Assembly: GCA_024741835.1 (NCBI GenBank)
Contig: JAENRP010000016.1
Coordinates: forward strand, 67,987-131,986
Direction: 5' to 3'
From: Diplocarpon mali
Lineage: Eukaryota > Ascomycota > Leotiomycetes > Helotiales > Drepanopezizaceae
DNA: 64,000 bases
The notes under the pieces are model-generated. The model was not told where the DNA came from. It saw only the letters and a program-made list of their open reading frames with translations, and searched no databases. Position 1 is the stretch's first letter; each line of letters opens with the position of its first letter. Shown here one piece after another: positions 12,704 to 22,916 of this stretch. The position numbers and the translations under genes were made by a program.

Positions 12704-12710
12704 TATAAAA
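12704..12710 (+). promoter_or_regulatory. TATA box followed by a CT-rich initiator region
   Basis: TATAAAA is followed within 15 bases by a C/T-rich run and then by about 150 bases of A/C-rich sequence, the layout of a strong fungal core promoter. No clear large gene follows; the first reasonable frame is the 58-codon one at 12922. Confidence 0.4.
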
Positions 12711-12921
12711 GTTCCACTTCGCCCCCTCTCCCCCCTACCCCCCAAAAAAGGTCAGCGACTCCCTTCTTAAGATCAGCAAGCCTTACAAAAACGACCATTC
12801 GCTTCTCCAAACCACAGACGAGAACCATTCTTCAGCGTCGACTCCAATCCCGGTCAGGTTCTTCCCCCTGAGCCCCGATTTGCTGCCTCGAGGTATAGCC
12901 AATCGCGAACGTCCGAGAACC

Positions 12922-13098
12922 ATGCGCGAGATACACATGGCACCATCGGCCGATCTCCTGGCTGATCGATTCGATACTGAACAAGCATTTCCACTGCACC
13001 TAGGATCGAGATTTCGTATTTTTCACCGCACCCTTGAGGATTCCTACATAGCTATAGATAGGTATCTTAGTTATACGAGCTCGATGACTCTCGCTTAG
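12922..13098 (+). CDS. Possible small protein (58 aa), unknown
   Basis: ATG in an ACCATG context opens a 58-codon frame that begins MREIHMAPSADLLADRFD and ends at TAG 13096. It lies about 210 bases downstream of a good TATA box and CT-rich tract. No signal peptide, membrane span or known motif is visible. It may be a real short gene, the first exon of something longer, or a chance frame in a transcribed leader. Confidence 0.2.
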   Translation: MREIHMAPSADLLADRFDTEQAFPLHLGSRFRIFHRTLEDSYIAIDRYLSYTSSMTLA

Positions 13099-14222
13099 TG
13101 GTTTGTGCGGCCTTCGGTGATTGGTTCCGAGGCGGTGGCTTCCAGCTCCCAAAAAAACAACGTCGCAACGTTTCCTTGCAATGGCCAGAGTAGGTGCCTC
13201 GCTTTTGGCGTCTTTCTCTTTCGCCTGGGCGTTGGAGAACAGGATAAGGTGGCTTATCTTCGTTCATGAGCAGATATCAATCATCGCTCCTCTGCGGCCG
13301 CGCGGATGTGCGACGCGTGTGATGGGAGTTGGAGGTTGAGAGTCACGGGTTATGATTGTATACCCAGGCTCAGAAATCTCTCAATTTGGATTGCTTCTCT
13401 CGCCAAATTGGACGTTAGGGCCCTTGTCTTTGTAGTTGTATTTAAATGCTGGGTGAGCGTGATGTGGTTCTTTTGAGTCACTGGAAAGGCCAGAAGTGGT
13501 ATTCCAATGTACTGTGCTCGACTTTGGAGAAGAACGTTGGCCTTTGGACCGTAGCGCGGTATTCTATCCTGTCGTACCGCTCGGCAGTTCCTTCGAGTAT
13601 GGCATGGTCTTCGGAACTCGTGAGGCTTTTTGATTGGTGTTGAAGTGATTCTCGAAGGAAGAATTGAGGTTAGGCAAACCGTGTTGTCATGCCTGCCTGG
13701 TGACAGGTATCCTGTTTTTTGTTTGAGCCTTTGAGCACACGGTTCTTCAGGGCTGTGCCACACATCCATGCATGGTCCGTAAGTGAGTCTGCTCTTTGAA
13801 AATACAAGTCGATTTTTCATACTAGAGAAGGTGGGGATTAATATGCGGCAATCTTTCTTCCCAAGTGGTTCTCAGCCTGGTAATATACTACCTCCCTTCT
13901 ATGTTAGGAGCCAGTCCTTTCGCGGTTCGTGATACTTCTGCTCCAGTGCTCATGGATGGGCCGTAAGAAGTACTGGTTAAGCGATTTCGACCTCTCAATT
14001 TTCTACTGAGCATTCTCCGCGCGGATCTTATCGGTGTTGTTCGACGAGAATGGCCTTTTCCCGCCGGGGCCAATTCCAAGGACCGTCATTTAGTTCATCG
14101 AAGACGGAAAACCTACTGGTACTGGTTATCAAATGACTAAAAACCCGGCAAGCCAAATTCCTCAAAACGGATATACATTTATATATGATCGATGATTTTG
14201 AATCCCGTTGCAATTCTGACCC

Positions 14223-14470
14223 TAGTCACTCTAAGGGTCTAGTCGACACTCTAAATTTGACTTTTACTTCGTACAGGGTGTAATAATCTGAGGTTCCCTG
14301 TCTGTGCACACTAGATTCTTAGCAATGCTGCTTTTATTGAATTCCTTAGTATTTTATATAGCCAACTTTTGCGTCAATCACTGCTCTACATCTATTTGGC
14401 ATTTCCCTAATCAAATCTCTAATTATCTCAACTGTTATTGATTCCTAAGCTTCAAATACCCCCTGTCGAA
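14223..14470 (-). mobile_element. Decayed Tc1/mariner-type transposon end (transposase C-terminus)
   Basis: On the minus strand the codons ending at the TAA at 14346-14348 read IREMPNRCRAVIDAKVGYIKY, the hallmark last residues of Tc1-like transposases. An in-frame TAG about 35 residues upstream, where such proteins usually keep an aromatic residue, fits G-to-A (RIP-like) damage. About 120 bases beyond the stop lies a TA dinucleotide (14223) followed by GTCACTCTAAGG, a candidate element terminus. I could not follow the transposase far into 14.5-15 kb, so this is a truncated relic with no functional potential. Confidence 0.7.
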
Positions 14471-16117
14471 ACCCCTGCACAAAAGAGAGTTCTAGTATAG
14501 CGCACAGACAGAAAACCTCAAATTATTTCCCCATGGACTATGTATGCAGTGTTAGCGCATATTGTTTGACCATACCGGTTAGTCATCATACTTAAGTCTA
14601 TTTTCTTAAGTTTAGCAGGGGTATCCTTCGAGCTGATTTCGTTTTATTGTCGAGGGGCGAGTGGTAATAAAGATGGAATGCCAGTCTCCAACTTTGTACA
14701 GTAGTCGTGAAAGGGGTGACATTTATTTGACCAAAATATGCTGTCGTCCGGTGTCCTCGATGAGTTTCAGGAAGAGGAGCGTTCTCTCACAGAATTGGAA
14801 TCCTACGTGAGTTGAAGGGAATCTCTCAAATATTGATGCGGCGCTTCGTGATCGCTCGCCGGCCAGGGAACTTGAAAGCTTCTTCCTGTGAACCTAATCC
14901 CGAACGTAGTCGCCACGAAACTTGGAGCATCTGGGTCCGGACTGGTTCGTACGTTTTCAAGCACTGCTGGAAATACGTCGAGGATTAGTGATAACTGAAA
15001 ATTGAAAACCACATTTACATCTGTGCTGCCCCTGGAGAACCTGGACATCTGTGACCCACTGTGTTAGCAGGTCGTCATTTCACTTGGGGTGTGCGAAGTT
15101 CTACAATGATTGAGTTGCTAACAAGACGACGCTTAAAAAGTGCCAGTGGGTCGTGGGTACGCTACCAGTATCCCGGCATACCTAGCAATAACAACCACAA
15201 TAATCCTATTATAGAGTTCTGAGGTTCTGGAATATGTGTCTGGGACGGTTACAGGTTTTGGAAGTGAGACATTGTTTCGTCTGCACAAGGTCGCCCGTTT
15301 GGAGACCCATAACGAAGACCACACTCGAGCAATGCTAGAAGAAGAATATCACCTCGCAGAACCGCACTCGAGGGCATCGTGGAGAGGCTCTCTGTGATAA
15401 GAGAAAATCATCCGAACCGATTCGGCTGCTGTGATGTGACTCTCGTGCTAGGCAAATACCACTCACTAACTGGATTTGCCGCCCCCGACTCGACATGACT
15501 GCCAGTTCAGCGCCGTACATCCACCGATACCGAGCGTTGAGAGTCCCTCGTATATGCGATTCCTGCACATCGCCTTTCGTGAAAAGTACGGGTTTGGTAA
15601 TGTAAGTCAAAGTATCCCAAGCTACATCCTCCGTAGCTCGACGTCTTCGCAATATCCTTCTGGACAGCTGGTTGCCAAGACCTGAGCGGCCGCCGGGCAG
15701 CCAATCAGAGGCCGCGCTTTTCTCGAGGTTGTCTCGCCTTTTTCGATACCAGCAAGCTGCAGCATCTCCGTACGGTATTCACTCGAACCTCCCCGACATT
15801 CTATTGTGGTGTCCGAGTAATCCAAGCACAATAGCAACGTCGCTCCCGAGTCACAATATTTCTCTTACTGCAACGACTTTACTCGCTCAGGCAGAACCTT
15901 CGCTCTGGATTTTTGTCTTTCCTCTTCCTACCTACCTGCCTACCTATGCAACCTTTTGCAACCCCAAGCTCCACCGCAGGTTTCCGCCATCAACTGGCAT
16001 CAATTGATACTCCACCACCACTACTTCAAACCTCGTTCGTTCTTCGGGCGGGTCGACCACCACACCTTGAAGTAGATCCTTTCAATCTTCCCGCCATTAC
16101 CGTCTTCTTGCTGCACA

Positions 16118-19100
16118 ATGGCGCCGGCTCGTCACGAGACTGGTCCTGGCCAGATAGACAGTACTGACGACAAAACTCCTTACGGTACGAGGGGATCTTC
16201 GAAACGCAAGGCGGCTGAATTAAGTACTGTACCGGCTGCAGCTTCATCCTCGACCTCTGGCACGAAGTCTTCTACCAGGTCGACCAAGACAAAAACTACC
16301 CCCAAAAAGGCGGCTTCATCTAACGAGCCCCGCCAACCCCCGAACAAGAAACGTCGGTCATCGTCAAGTATCGCCCCGGATGCTCCCAGTTCGCCATCTT
16401 CTGGGGCTCAATTGACCAATGGCCACATCTATGAGGAGAATCACAGCATTGGCAATGGCTGTAATTCTTCACCGAGTCCAGATAATGCTGTCGATCCAGG
16501 ATCTTCGGCTACCCCCGGTCCAGATGCAGATCCATCAAGTCAACCCATTCCTGATATCCAAGTCAACCCTCCCAGTGGATTATCTAGAGATGTTTCGCAT
16601 TCTCCCGCCCCAGATGATGCGGCTGAATTTCCTGATGACACTGGCATTTCCGGTGCTGGTCGGGGCCGGGGCCGGGGTCGCGGTGGGGTTCGAGGCAGAG
16701 TATATCGAGGTCGAGGTCCCAGAGGCGGGCGAGTCAGCAAAGCATCTACTAACGGACGTGGTGGTAAACCAGCTAGCCTGTCTACAAGAGGCCGTGGCTC
16801 AGGCAGAGGTCGTGGCGGTCGACGAAAGAGACCCGAAGATCCTGTCATCGACGTTGTCCACAAGAGGAAGGCAGAACTCAAAGCTCACTACAAGGCATTA
16901 GCTACTTTTCAGAGAGAGGCTTTGATAGCTCTCGCTGAGAAGTCACAAGAGATGATCAAGAACGATCCCAAGTATCACGAGACCCTTCCTGAGTTTGAGC
17001 AGGTTTCCAGGGGTCTCGAGGATGAGTATGAGAAGTGTCAAGTCGAGCTCGATAAGCGTTTGAAACAAGAGGCTGGGCTGGCGAAGCGTACCCTGGAGTA
17101 CCAGGAGTACATTGTCAACCAGCAGTATCGAGTAAGTGATTTATCCTTCATAAGGGGGTCTATCTGACCAATTGCAGCTGCGCATTGAGGAAATCCAAGA
17201 GGAGTATGAGGGCCGTCTCATGGAGCAGGCAAACTATATCTACTACAAGAAGAAGAATAACCAGAGAGATATTGATGAGATCCCTTTCTCCAAAGGTGTA
17301 AGTACTTACGCTACAGGTGTCACTAGTTCATGCTGACGTAATTCAGGAGGATGGGAGAATCGTGAAGCAGTCAGTACCCCCACCAAAGCGCGTACATGGC
17401 ACCGGGCATCCCTTCATGGATGTAAGTTCTTACACTACCCTCTCGACGATAATTCTAACATGCGTTCAGCCCGGGAAAGCAGTCCCCAATGCTCCCAGCA
17501 CCTTGGGTGACAATGACTATGAGCAACACCCTGCCAATTGGTGGGTAGGTAAGACCAAAAAAGAGAAAACAGTCATCCTCAATAGACAAGCAGAGAACGT
17601 CGCCGAGAGAGAGCGACTGCTCAGAAAGGAAACGGGTGGTGGACGAGGAAAGAAGGGCGGGAGACAGGCTCTCTTCCAACCCAATGCTCAACAGGAGAGT
17701 GCCGAAGGCGGAGACGCCGCTGCAGAACCCGAAGAAGGGGCAGAAGAACAACCTGAAGAGGACGTGGCTGCTAATTCTCCTCCTCCAACAGGGCCCGCCT
17801 CTCCTGATGAAGAGGTTGAGACACATTTCAGCGACAACCTCGAAGACAGCGACGCTCAAGCTCAAGAGACCGATGAGTTCGGTGTGAGCATCCCACGCAA
17901 AAAAGGTCGCCGCGACCAGAACCAGGGACCTTTCAACCGAATCCAAGCCGACGCCCCGGTTCATTTCGAGCCACATGAGATTGGCCTTCGCAGAACTCAC
18001 TATGCGAAACTCGCAGATGGCAGCTCCAAGAAACTTGGCCGGGACATTGATCCTAATCCAAAGAATGGGAAGTTCTTCTACGAGCAGAGACAAGGTCGCT
18101 ACAATGCCGGGAAAAACCAACCAGAAGATCTTGATCAAGAGGTTGTTGCGGCGCACAGCCTGCACCCCAGACTTGGTCTTCCTATTGCCAAGTCAATCAA
18201 CCCAGATCGTGATCAATGCTCGGAGCCTTACTTTCTACCCCCGACTGATTGGAGCAGACCTTGGGAGAATAGTAACCCGGTCATGTTCGTTCACACCGGT
18301 CTTGATGGTAAGCGCACCATTTCTCGAACATCTCGTTCCGAATGGCTGTATAGAGCGAAGCGCGCATTCGACCAAATTCCCGTGGCGGATAGAATGGGAG
18401 AATTACTCGAAGGGACCTGTGATCGCGAAAGAAAAGAAGCTACCCCGGTCACCCCGGTCACCCCGGTCACTTCGGTCACTTCGGTCACCCCTGTCGCCTC
18501 TATTACCTCGGTCACCCCTGAATCGCCACAAGTCATTGCAGAAGATCTCATTGAAGCAGCACGGGAAGCAGCCGAGCAAGAAGTCAAAGACCAGCTCCGG
18601 CTCGAAGAAGAAAGGCGACTTTACCAATCGCGACCAATTCCACAACCGCAGTCTTTGTGCTCAACAGGCCCCTCACAATCACCATACATAAACTCAGGAT
18701 CTGTTGCATATTCACCACGAAGCGCATACCACCCACCACCCCCCAGCTTTTCTCCTCCGGTATCAATGGCACCACCTCCCCAGCGTTCACACGGCTACGA
18801 CCCGGTCAGGGACCGAACATATGTCACACCCTATTCACAACCCGTACGTCCAACGCCTCCACCACAGCACGCTACCTTCACCAACGGCGGCAACCTCTCT
18901 GAGCTCGCCAACGCCGCTGATTTCTTTGGCACGCGCCCTCCTCCTGCGGCCTACAATGCGCCCATAAACCCCTACGGAGCACCGCCAATGATGGCTCAGC
19001 AACAGCAGCGTTTGTCGGGAGTCTATCCAAGTAGCGGGCACCCTCTGATTGGGATATTCAGCCAGTATCAGTCGTCGCCGTATGGTCCACCGCCTCCGCC

Positions 19101-19236
19101 GACTTCGCGTGGTGGTGGGGCCAGTGCGAGGAGAGGCGCGAGGGAATTGAGACCTGCTCCACCTTCGGCTGAGAACAGACCGCAGCGGGGTCAATACAAT
19201 AGCTATGGTGGTAGCAGCAATGGACGTTCCACGTAG
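16118..19236 (+). CDS. Large RGG-rich, probably nuclear protein of unknown function (991 aa)
   Basis: Four exons (16118-17131, 17178-17297, 17347-17421, 17470-19236) join in frame to 991 residues. The N-terminus is basic and Ser/Thr/Pro/Lys-rich with KKR-type nuclear signals. An RGG/GR-rich box covers about residues 182-248. A charged helical, probably coiled-coil segment follows (about 250-380) across the first two introns and leads into a conserved-looking block with NWWVGKTKKEKTVILNRQAE. The middle is acidic, then another folded-looking block contains EWLYRAKRAFDQIPVADR. The C-terminal 250 residues are Pro/Tyr/Gln-rich and disordered. RGG boxes commonly bind RNA or G-rich nucleic acid, so an RNA or chromatin role is a fair inference, but I recognise no named family. 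Splice ends are GT..AG at each intron. Confidence 0.8.
18442..18518 (+). repeat. 9-base tandem repeat inside the coding sequence
   Basis: About eight copies of a 9-base unit (ACCCCGGTC and variants) encode repeated Thr-Pro-Val or Thr-Ser-Val tripeptides. The unit length is a multiple of three, so copy-number changes keep the frame. Confidence 0.85.
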
Positions 19237-21218
19237 AAAGGTATTTAACTAGGGATTATGTGGCACGGGAGAGATGAAGATTTTTGTAGCCGAGAAGGCA
19301 AAGATAGTTTTTTCTTTTTGAGTTTGAGGATTATTCGCAGGGCGTGAGAGAGCACCAGGATGAGTCCGGAGCGAGAGAGAAATATAGTAATAGGGGAGAA
19401 GATATATACGGAGAAGGGCGAAGCTGTATAATAGGGTTTCCACAGCTTGTACAGTGTAACAGTAAGCAGTTCTAGGATACTCGACATGCCTGCTCTGTAC
19501 ATACAGAATTGGGAACTCGTTTCACGGCACTAGGCATTGGCGTATTGGGATGGACAGGACAGGAACGGAACGGAATGCATGTTGATCAGACTCGGATGTC
19601 TCTGCTTGCTGTGATGTGACTCGAGTCTCAGGATTGAATCTAGCTTGGTTGGATGCGTCGGTCAGGCGCATCAACCAACAAGTACTCATCTATTTCTAGG
19701 TTTTTCCTCTTTCAATGTTTTTGCGCAGATTGGAATCATCAAGTTGGACATATTGATAAGGTGGACTGTCCAAACTCAAAAATTAATATTTTAATAACTA
19801 CTTGTCAGAGTTGATTCAAATTATACACAGGATATAGACAGTACTCTGAGAGAATGATAATTGTATTTTAGGTTAGCTGTCCTAGAATCATGATTATGGA
19901 AAGCATTGAAACATCAAATAATCTTCCGAAGGCACGCCCAAGCCGCGACAATATATACATATTATTTAAAGCTCTGCAACTTCAGAGCCACTCCTCCGAT
20001 TTAAAGGAAACGTACGTTATAACCGGTTATTATGCGTAATGATATAAAAGCCTTCAATGATTTTCTTTTTCGCTCCCCTTAAAACTCGTCGAATGGATAG
20101 CTATTCTTGACAGAACTGTAATTGACAGTTCGGCTTCTAGTAGCTAAGCGAGTACGTATACGGCACCTATACCCATTTTACAACCGATCTTACTGCTGCT
20201 CATACCTCCTAGCTTTCACGTTGTTCTGAGGGTGTGAACTGTAAAAGGAGTGTATTGTTACTTGTAGTATGACGCACATTTGCAAAGAACTATTTTAAAG
20301 CGGACTTGTAGCGGCTGATTTGTTGGTAATTTATCAAGTCCGTTTCACATTGTCCACCATGGTGGTTTATCAAAAGAACCGCGGAAACCAACTAGTAGCT
20401 TGGTTTTACAAACAGTCTCTATAGTACATGTGATACATGTGGTGTTTCCAAAGCCCCCGAGTACCAATTCTTCAATTCCAACATCACCGCAGCGCACTAC
20501 ATATCGCGGGGAACCGCCAGTGACACCTCCCAGATACCGCCTCACTGGTCGTCTACTCAACGACGTTACGCACGATAGAAACAATTGTAGATCCTGGAGG
20601 CTGGTGCATAGTGAGACATGATTCCGCTAGCATGAGAGAGAATGAGCCATGCCGAGTAGTAGTAAGAATACAGAGTCATCTATTGCTATTGAAGGTTACG
20701 GATTAAGGCTTGACCCTTGAGTCACTGGCCAAGCGCTGGATGAAGCTAAAGTAGGCCTACCAGAGAAGCTGGGAAAGATGGGATATTGGGTGTCACAGGG
20801 CAATAACTCAGTTGGAAACGCTCTTTGCTGTAGGATTGATGCTATAATATACGACAGAAATCTGCAGACCATGGCTATTAACAAATCTCTGTGTAATAAT
20901 TTTCTTTCCATCTTCACTCACTCACTTTCTCTCATCCGCACTAGCGGTGGAACTGCGCCTTCAAGCCTGACTCACCAGGCAATAATAAGGTGGGGTGAAA
21001 ATGCGCCACTTCCATGCGATCCTGCTAGTGCGTTAACTGCCCGCTCGATCTCTGTCATAAATACGAAGAAAGGTCCTGCGCAAAATCCTGGAGATCACCA
21101 CAAGTTCACGCTCAAACCCTTACTCCGCTGTCTAATAATACCCCGATACTACCCTCTCTTATAAATTAAGAAGCGACTTCTAGCCTAGGAATAAAAAGAA
21201 CCAGTAAAGAAGACAAAG
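19237..21218. other. Intergenic 2.0 kb, AT-rich
   Basis: Both flanking genes point rightward. I see no gene. The DNA is AT-rich from 19.7 to 20.3 kb and contains a small hairpin near 20301-20343 (CGGACTTG paired with CAAGTCCG). The last part should contain the TIF6 promoter. Confidence 0.55.
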
Positions 21219-22244
21219 ATGGCGGTCCGCGCACAGTTTGAGAATTCAAACGAGGTTGGTGTGTTTTCGACATTGACGAACTCCTATGCGCTGGTGGCGG
21301 TTGGTGCTAGTGAGAACTTCTACAGGTGTGTTTGTCTGCTTGGTTTCCGCTGTGATGCCATCAGAAGATTGACCAGGCAGGCGTTGGGGGGAAGAAGAAA
21401 GAACGAAGAGAAGTGAGAAGAGGAGCTAATGGTAAACAAATAGCGTCTTCGAGGCCGAGCTCCAGGATGTCATTCCTATCTGCCATGTTACGATTGCTGG
21501 CACGAGGATCATTGGTCGAATGACTGCTGGGTATGTCGCCTTCTCTGCTTCATACGCCTGGTTGGGACGAAGTGATTTGGGACGGGAGAAGTGGGCAAAA
21601 AAAGGGGCAATGGCTGACAGGAGTAGGAACCGTAAGGGTCTATTAGTACCAACAAGTACGACGGATCAGGAACTCCAGCATTTGAGGAATAGTCTACCGG
21701 ACGAGGTAAAGATACAGGTACATCCTCACGTCCACCAGCCACGTCGAAGAGAAGAGTACATACTGATGCCTATTCCGGCCCGAAACAGAGAATAGAAGAG
21801 CGCCTCTCTGCCCTCGGCAACGTTATAGTCTGCAACGACCACGTCGCCCTCGTGCACCCAGACATCGAGCGCGAAACGGAAGAGATCATCGCCGACGTGC
21901 TCGGCGTTGACGTGTTCCGCCAGACAATCGCGGACAACGTGCTCGTCGGCTCCTACATGTCGCTCTCCAACCAGGGCGGTATTGTACACCCCAAAACTTC
22001 CATCCTCGACCAAGACGAGCTCTCCTCTTTACTGCAAGTCCCCCTCGTGGCCGGCTCGGTCAACAGAGGTAGCAGCGTGGTTGGTGCTGGGATGGTGGTG
22101 AATGATTGGTTGGCGGTTACTGGCTTGGACACTACGGCGACAGAGCTGAGCGTTGTAGAGAGTGTGTTTAGGCTGGGCGAGGGACAAGGACCGGGCAATA
22201 TCAATACGAATCTGAAGGATACGATGGTGGAGTCGTTCTACTAG
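21219..22244 (+). CDS. TIF6: Eukaryotic translation initiation factor 6 (60S biogenesis/anti-association factor)
   Basis: Four exons (21219-21325, 21444-21530, 21627-21717, 21789-22244) give 246 residues, nearly the same length as budding yeast Tif6. The protein starts [19 protein letters not shown] and contains the near-invariant family blocks [34 protein letters not shown] and [18 protein letters not shown]. eIF6 is a five-fold pseudosymmetric pentein-fold protein needed for pre-60S maturation and export; bound to the 60S surface it blocks 40S joining until released by Efl1 and Sdo1. The third intron acceptor was set at the CAG at 21786-21788 because it restores the [11 protein letters not shown] block. 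No anomaly is seen. Confidence 0.97.
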
Positions 22245-22916
22245 GGCTGTCATTACAATGGGAATCGCGGCTCGAATGGAACTCCGAGCGAGCTGATGGA
22301 GGATAGATGGCTGAATGGGTGGCTGGATTTTGGGTTTGGGCTTTCTCTCTGCTCGGAGCATGGCGTTGAGGCCGCAAATCGCCGAGTCAAAGATGCATGG
22401 CTTCTCTCTTCCCATCCTGGAGTTTTGCCTTCTGATTGGTTTGATAATCCAAAAGTCCATTGGAATACCATCTGGCTGAGTGGCGCTCTGCGGCCGTGTA
22501 GTTAGTGTGTAAAGAGGGCCGCGCTTGGACTAGATTTATACCATGATTCAGAGTTACAATTTGTATGTAAACTGCATGAAAAATCTGTTTCCAGCTTATG
22601 CCCACTTAAACCACCTTAGCTTCTCAACATCATTCATAGCCCCAAATCTCGTCCCACGATCATAAAGACACAGAAAAAAAAAATACCTAACCTGTCCAGA
22701 GAGCATTCTCACTCTCACTCCCCGCGACCCTCATAATAGAGCCGGCCAGAAAAATCACGTGCTATCGCGCTCCTTCTCTAACGGGCTTCTCGCTTCGCGT
22801 TCTCTTCTCTCCCTGCTACTAGGAACCTCCTTAGAGCTGGCCTCCACTCTTTTCCGATCCGACACACTCACCCACCACGCACAGGAAAATCGGACAATCG
22901 CCCCCAAAGTCCAGCC
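22245..22916. other. Intergenic TIF6-SWI5 interval
   Basis: A 0.67 kb stretch between two rightward genes with no supportable gene. It should hold the TIF6 3' end and SWI5 promoter; an A-run lies at 22675-22683. Confidence 0.6.

Larger units (their letters stand above)
10878..16117. other. 5.2 kb gene-poor interval
   Basis: No multi-exon gene could be built here. The interval contains a promoter-like TATA site near 12.7 kb followed by a possible small reading frame, and a decayed Tc1/mariner terminus at 14.2-14.5 kb; these are listed separately. The last 200 bases before 16118, with CCTACCTACCTGCC-type repeats and pyrimidine-rich sequence, look like the leader of the next gene. Other open frames are short and overlap antisense frames. 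Confidence 0.5.

Noticed and set aside
16540..16881. Pro/Arg-rich open frame on minus
   Set aside because: Antisense shadow of the RGG box in the 16118 gene.
18291..18645. Minus-strand frames with repeated Asp-Arg-Gly or Val-Thr units
   Set aside because: Antisense shadows of the 9-base coding repeat.
20301..20343. Short hairpin (CGGACTTG / CAAGTCCG)
   Set aside because: An 8-base stem with a loop over 25 bases is too weak to call a terminator or RNA gene.
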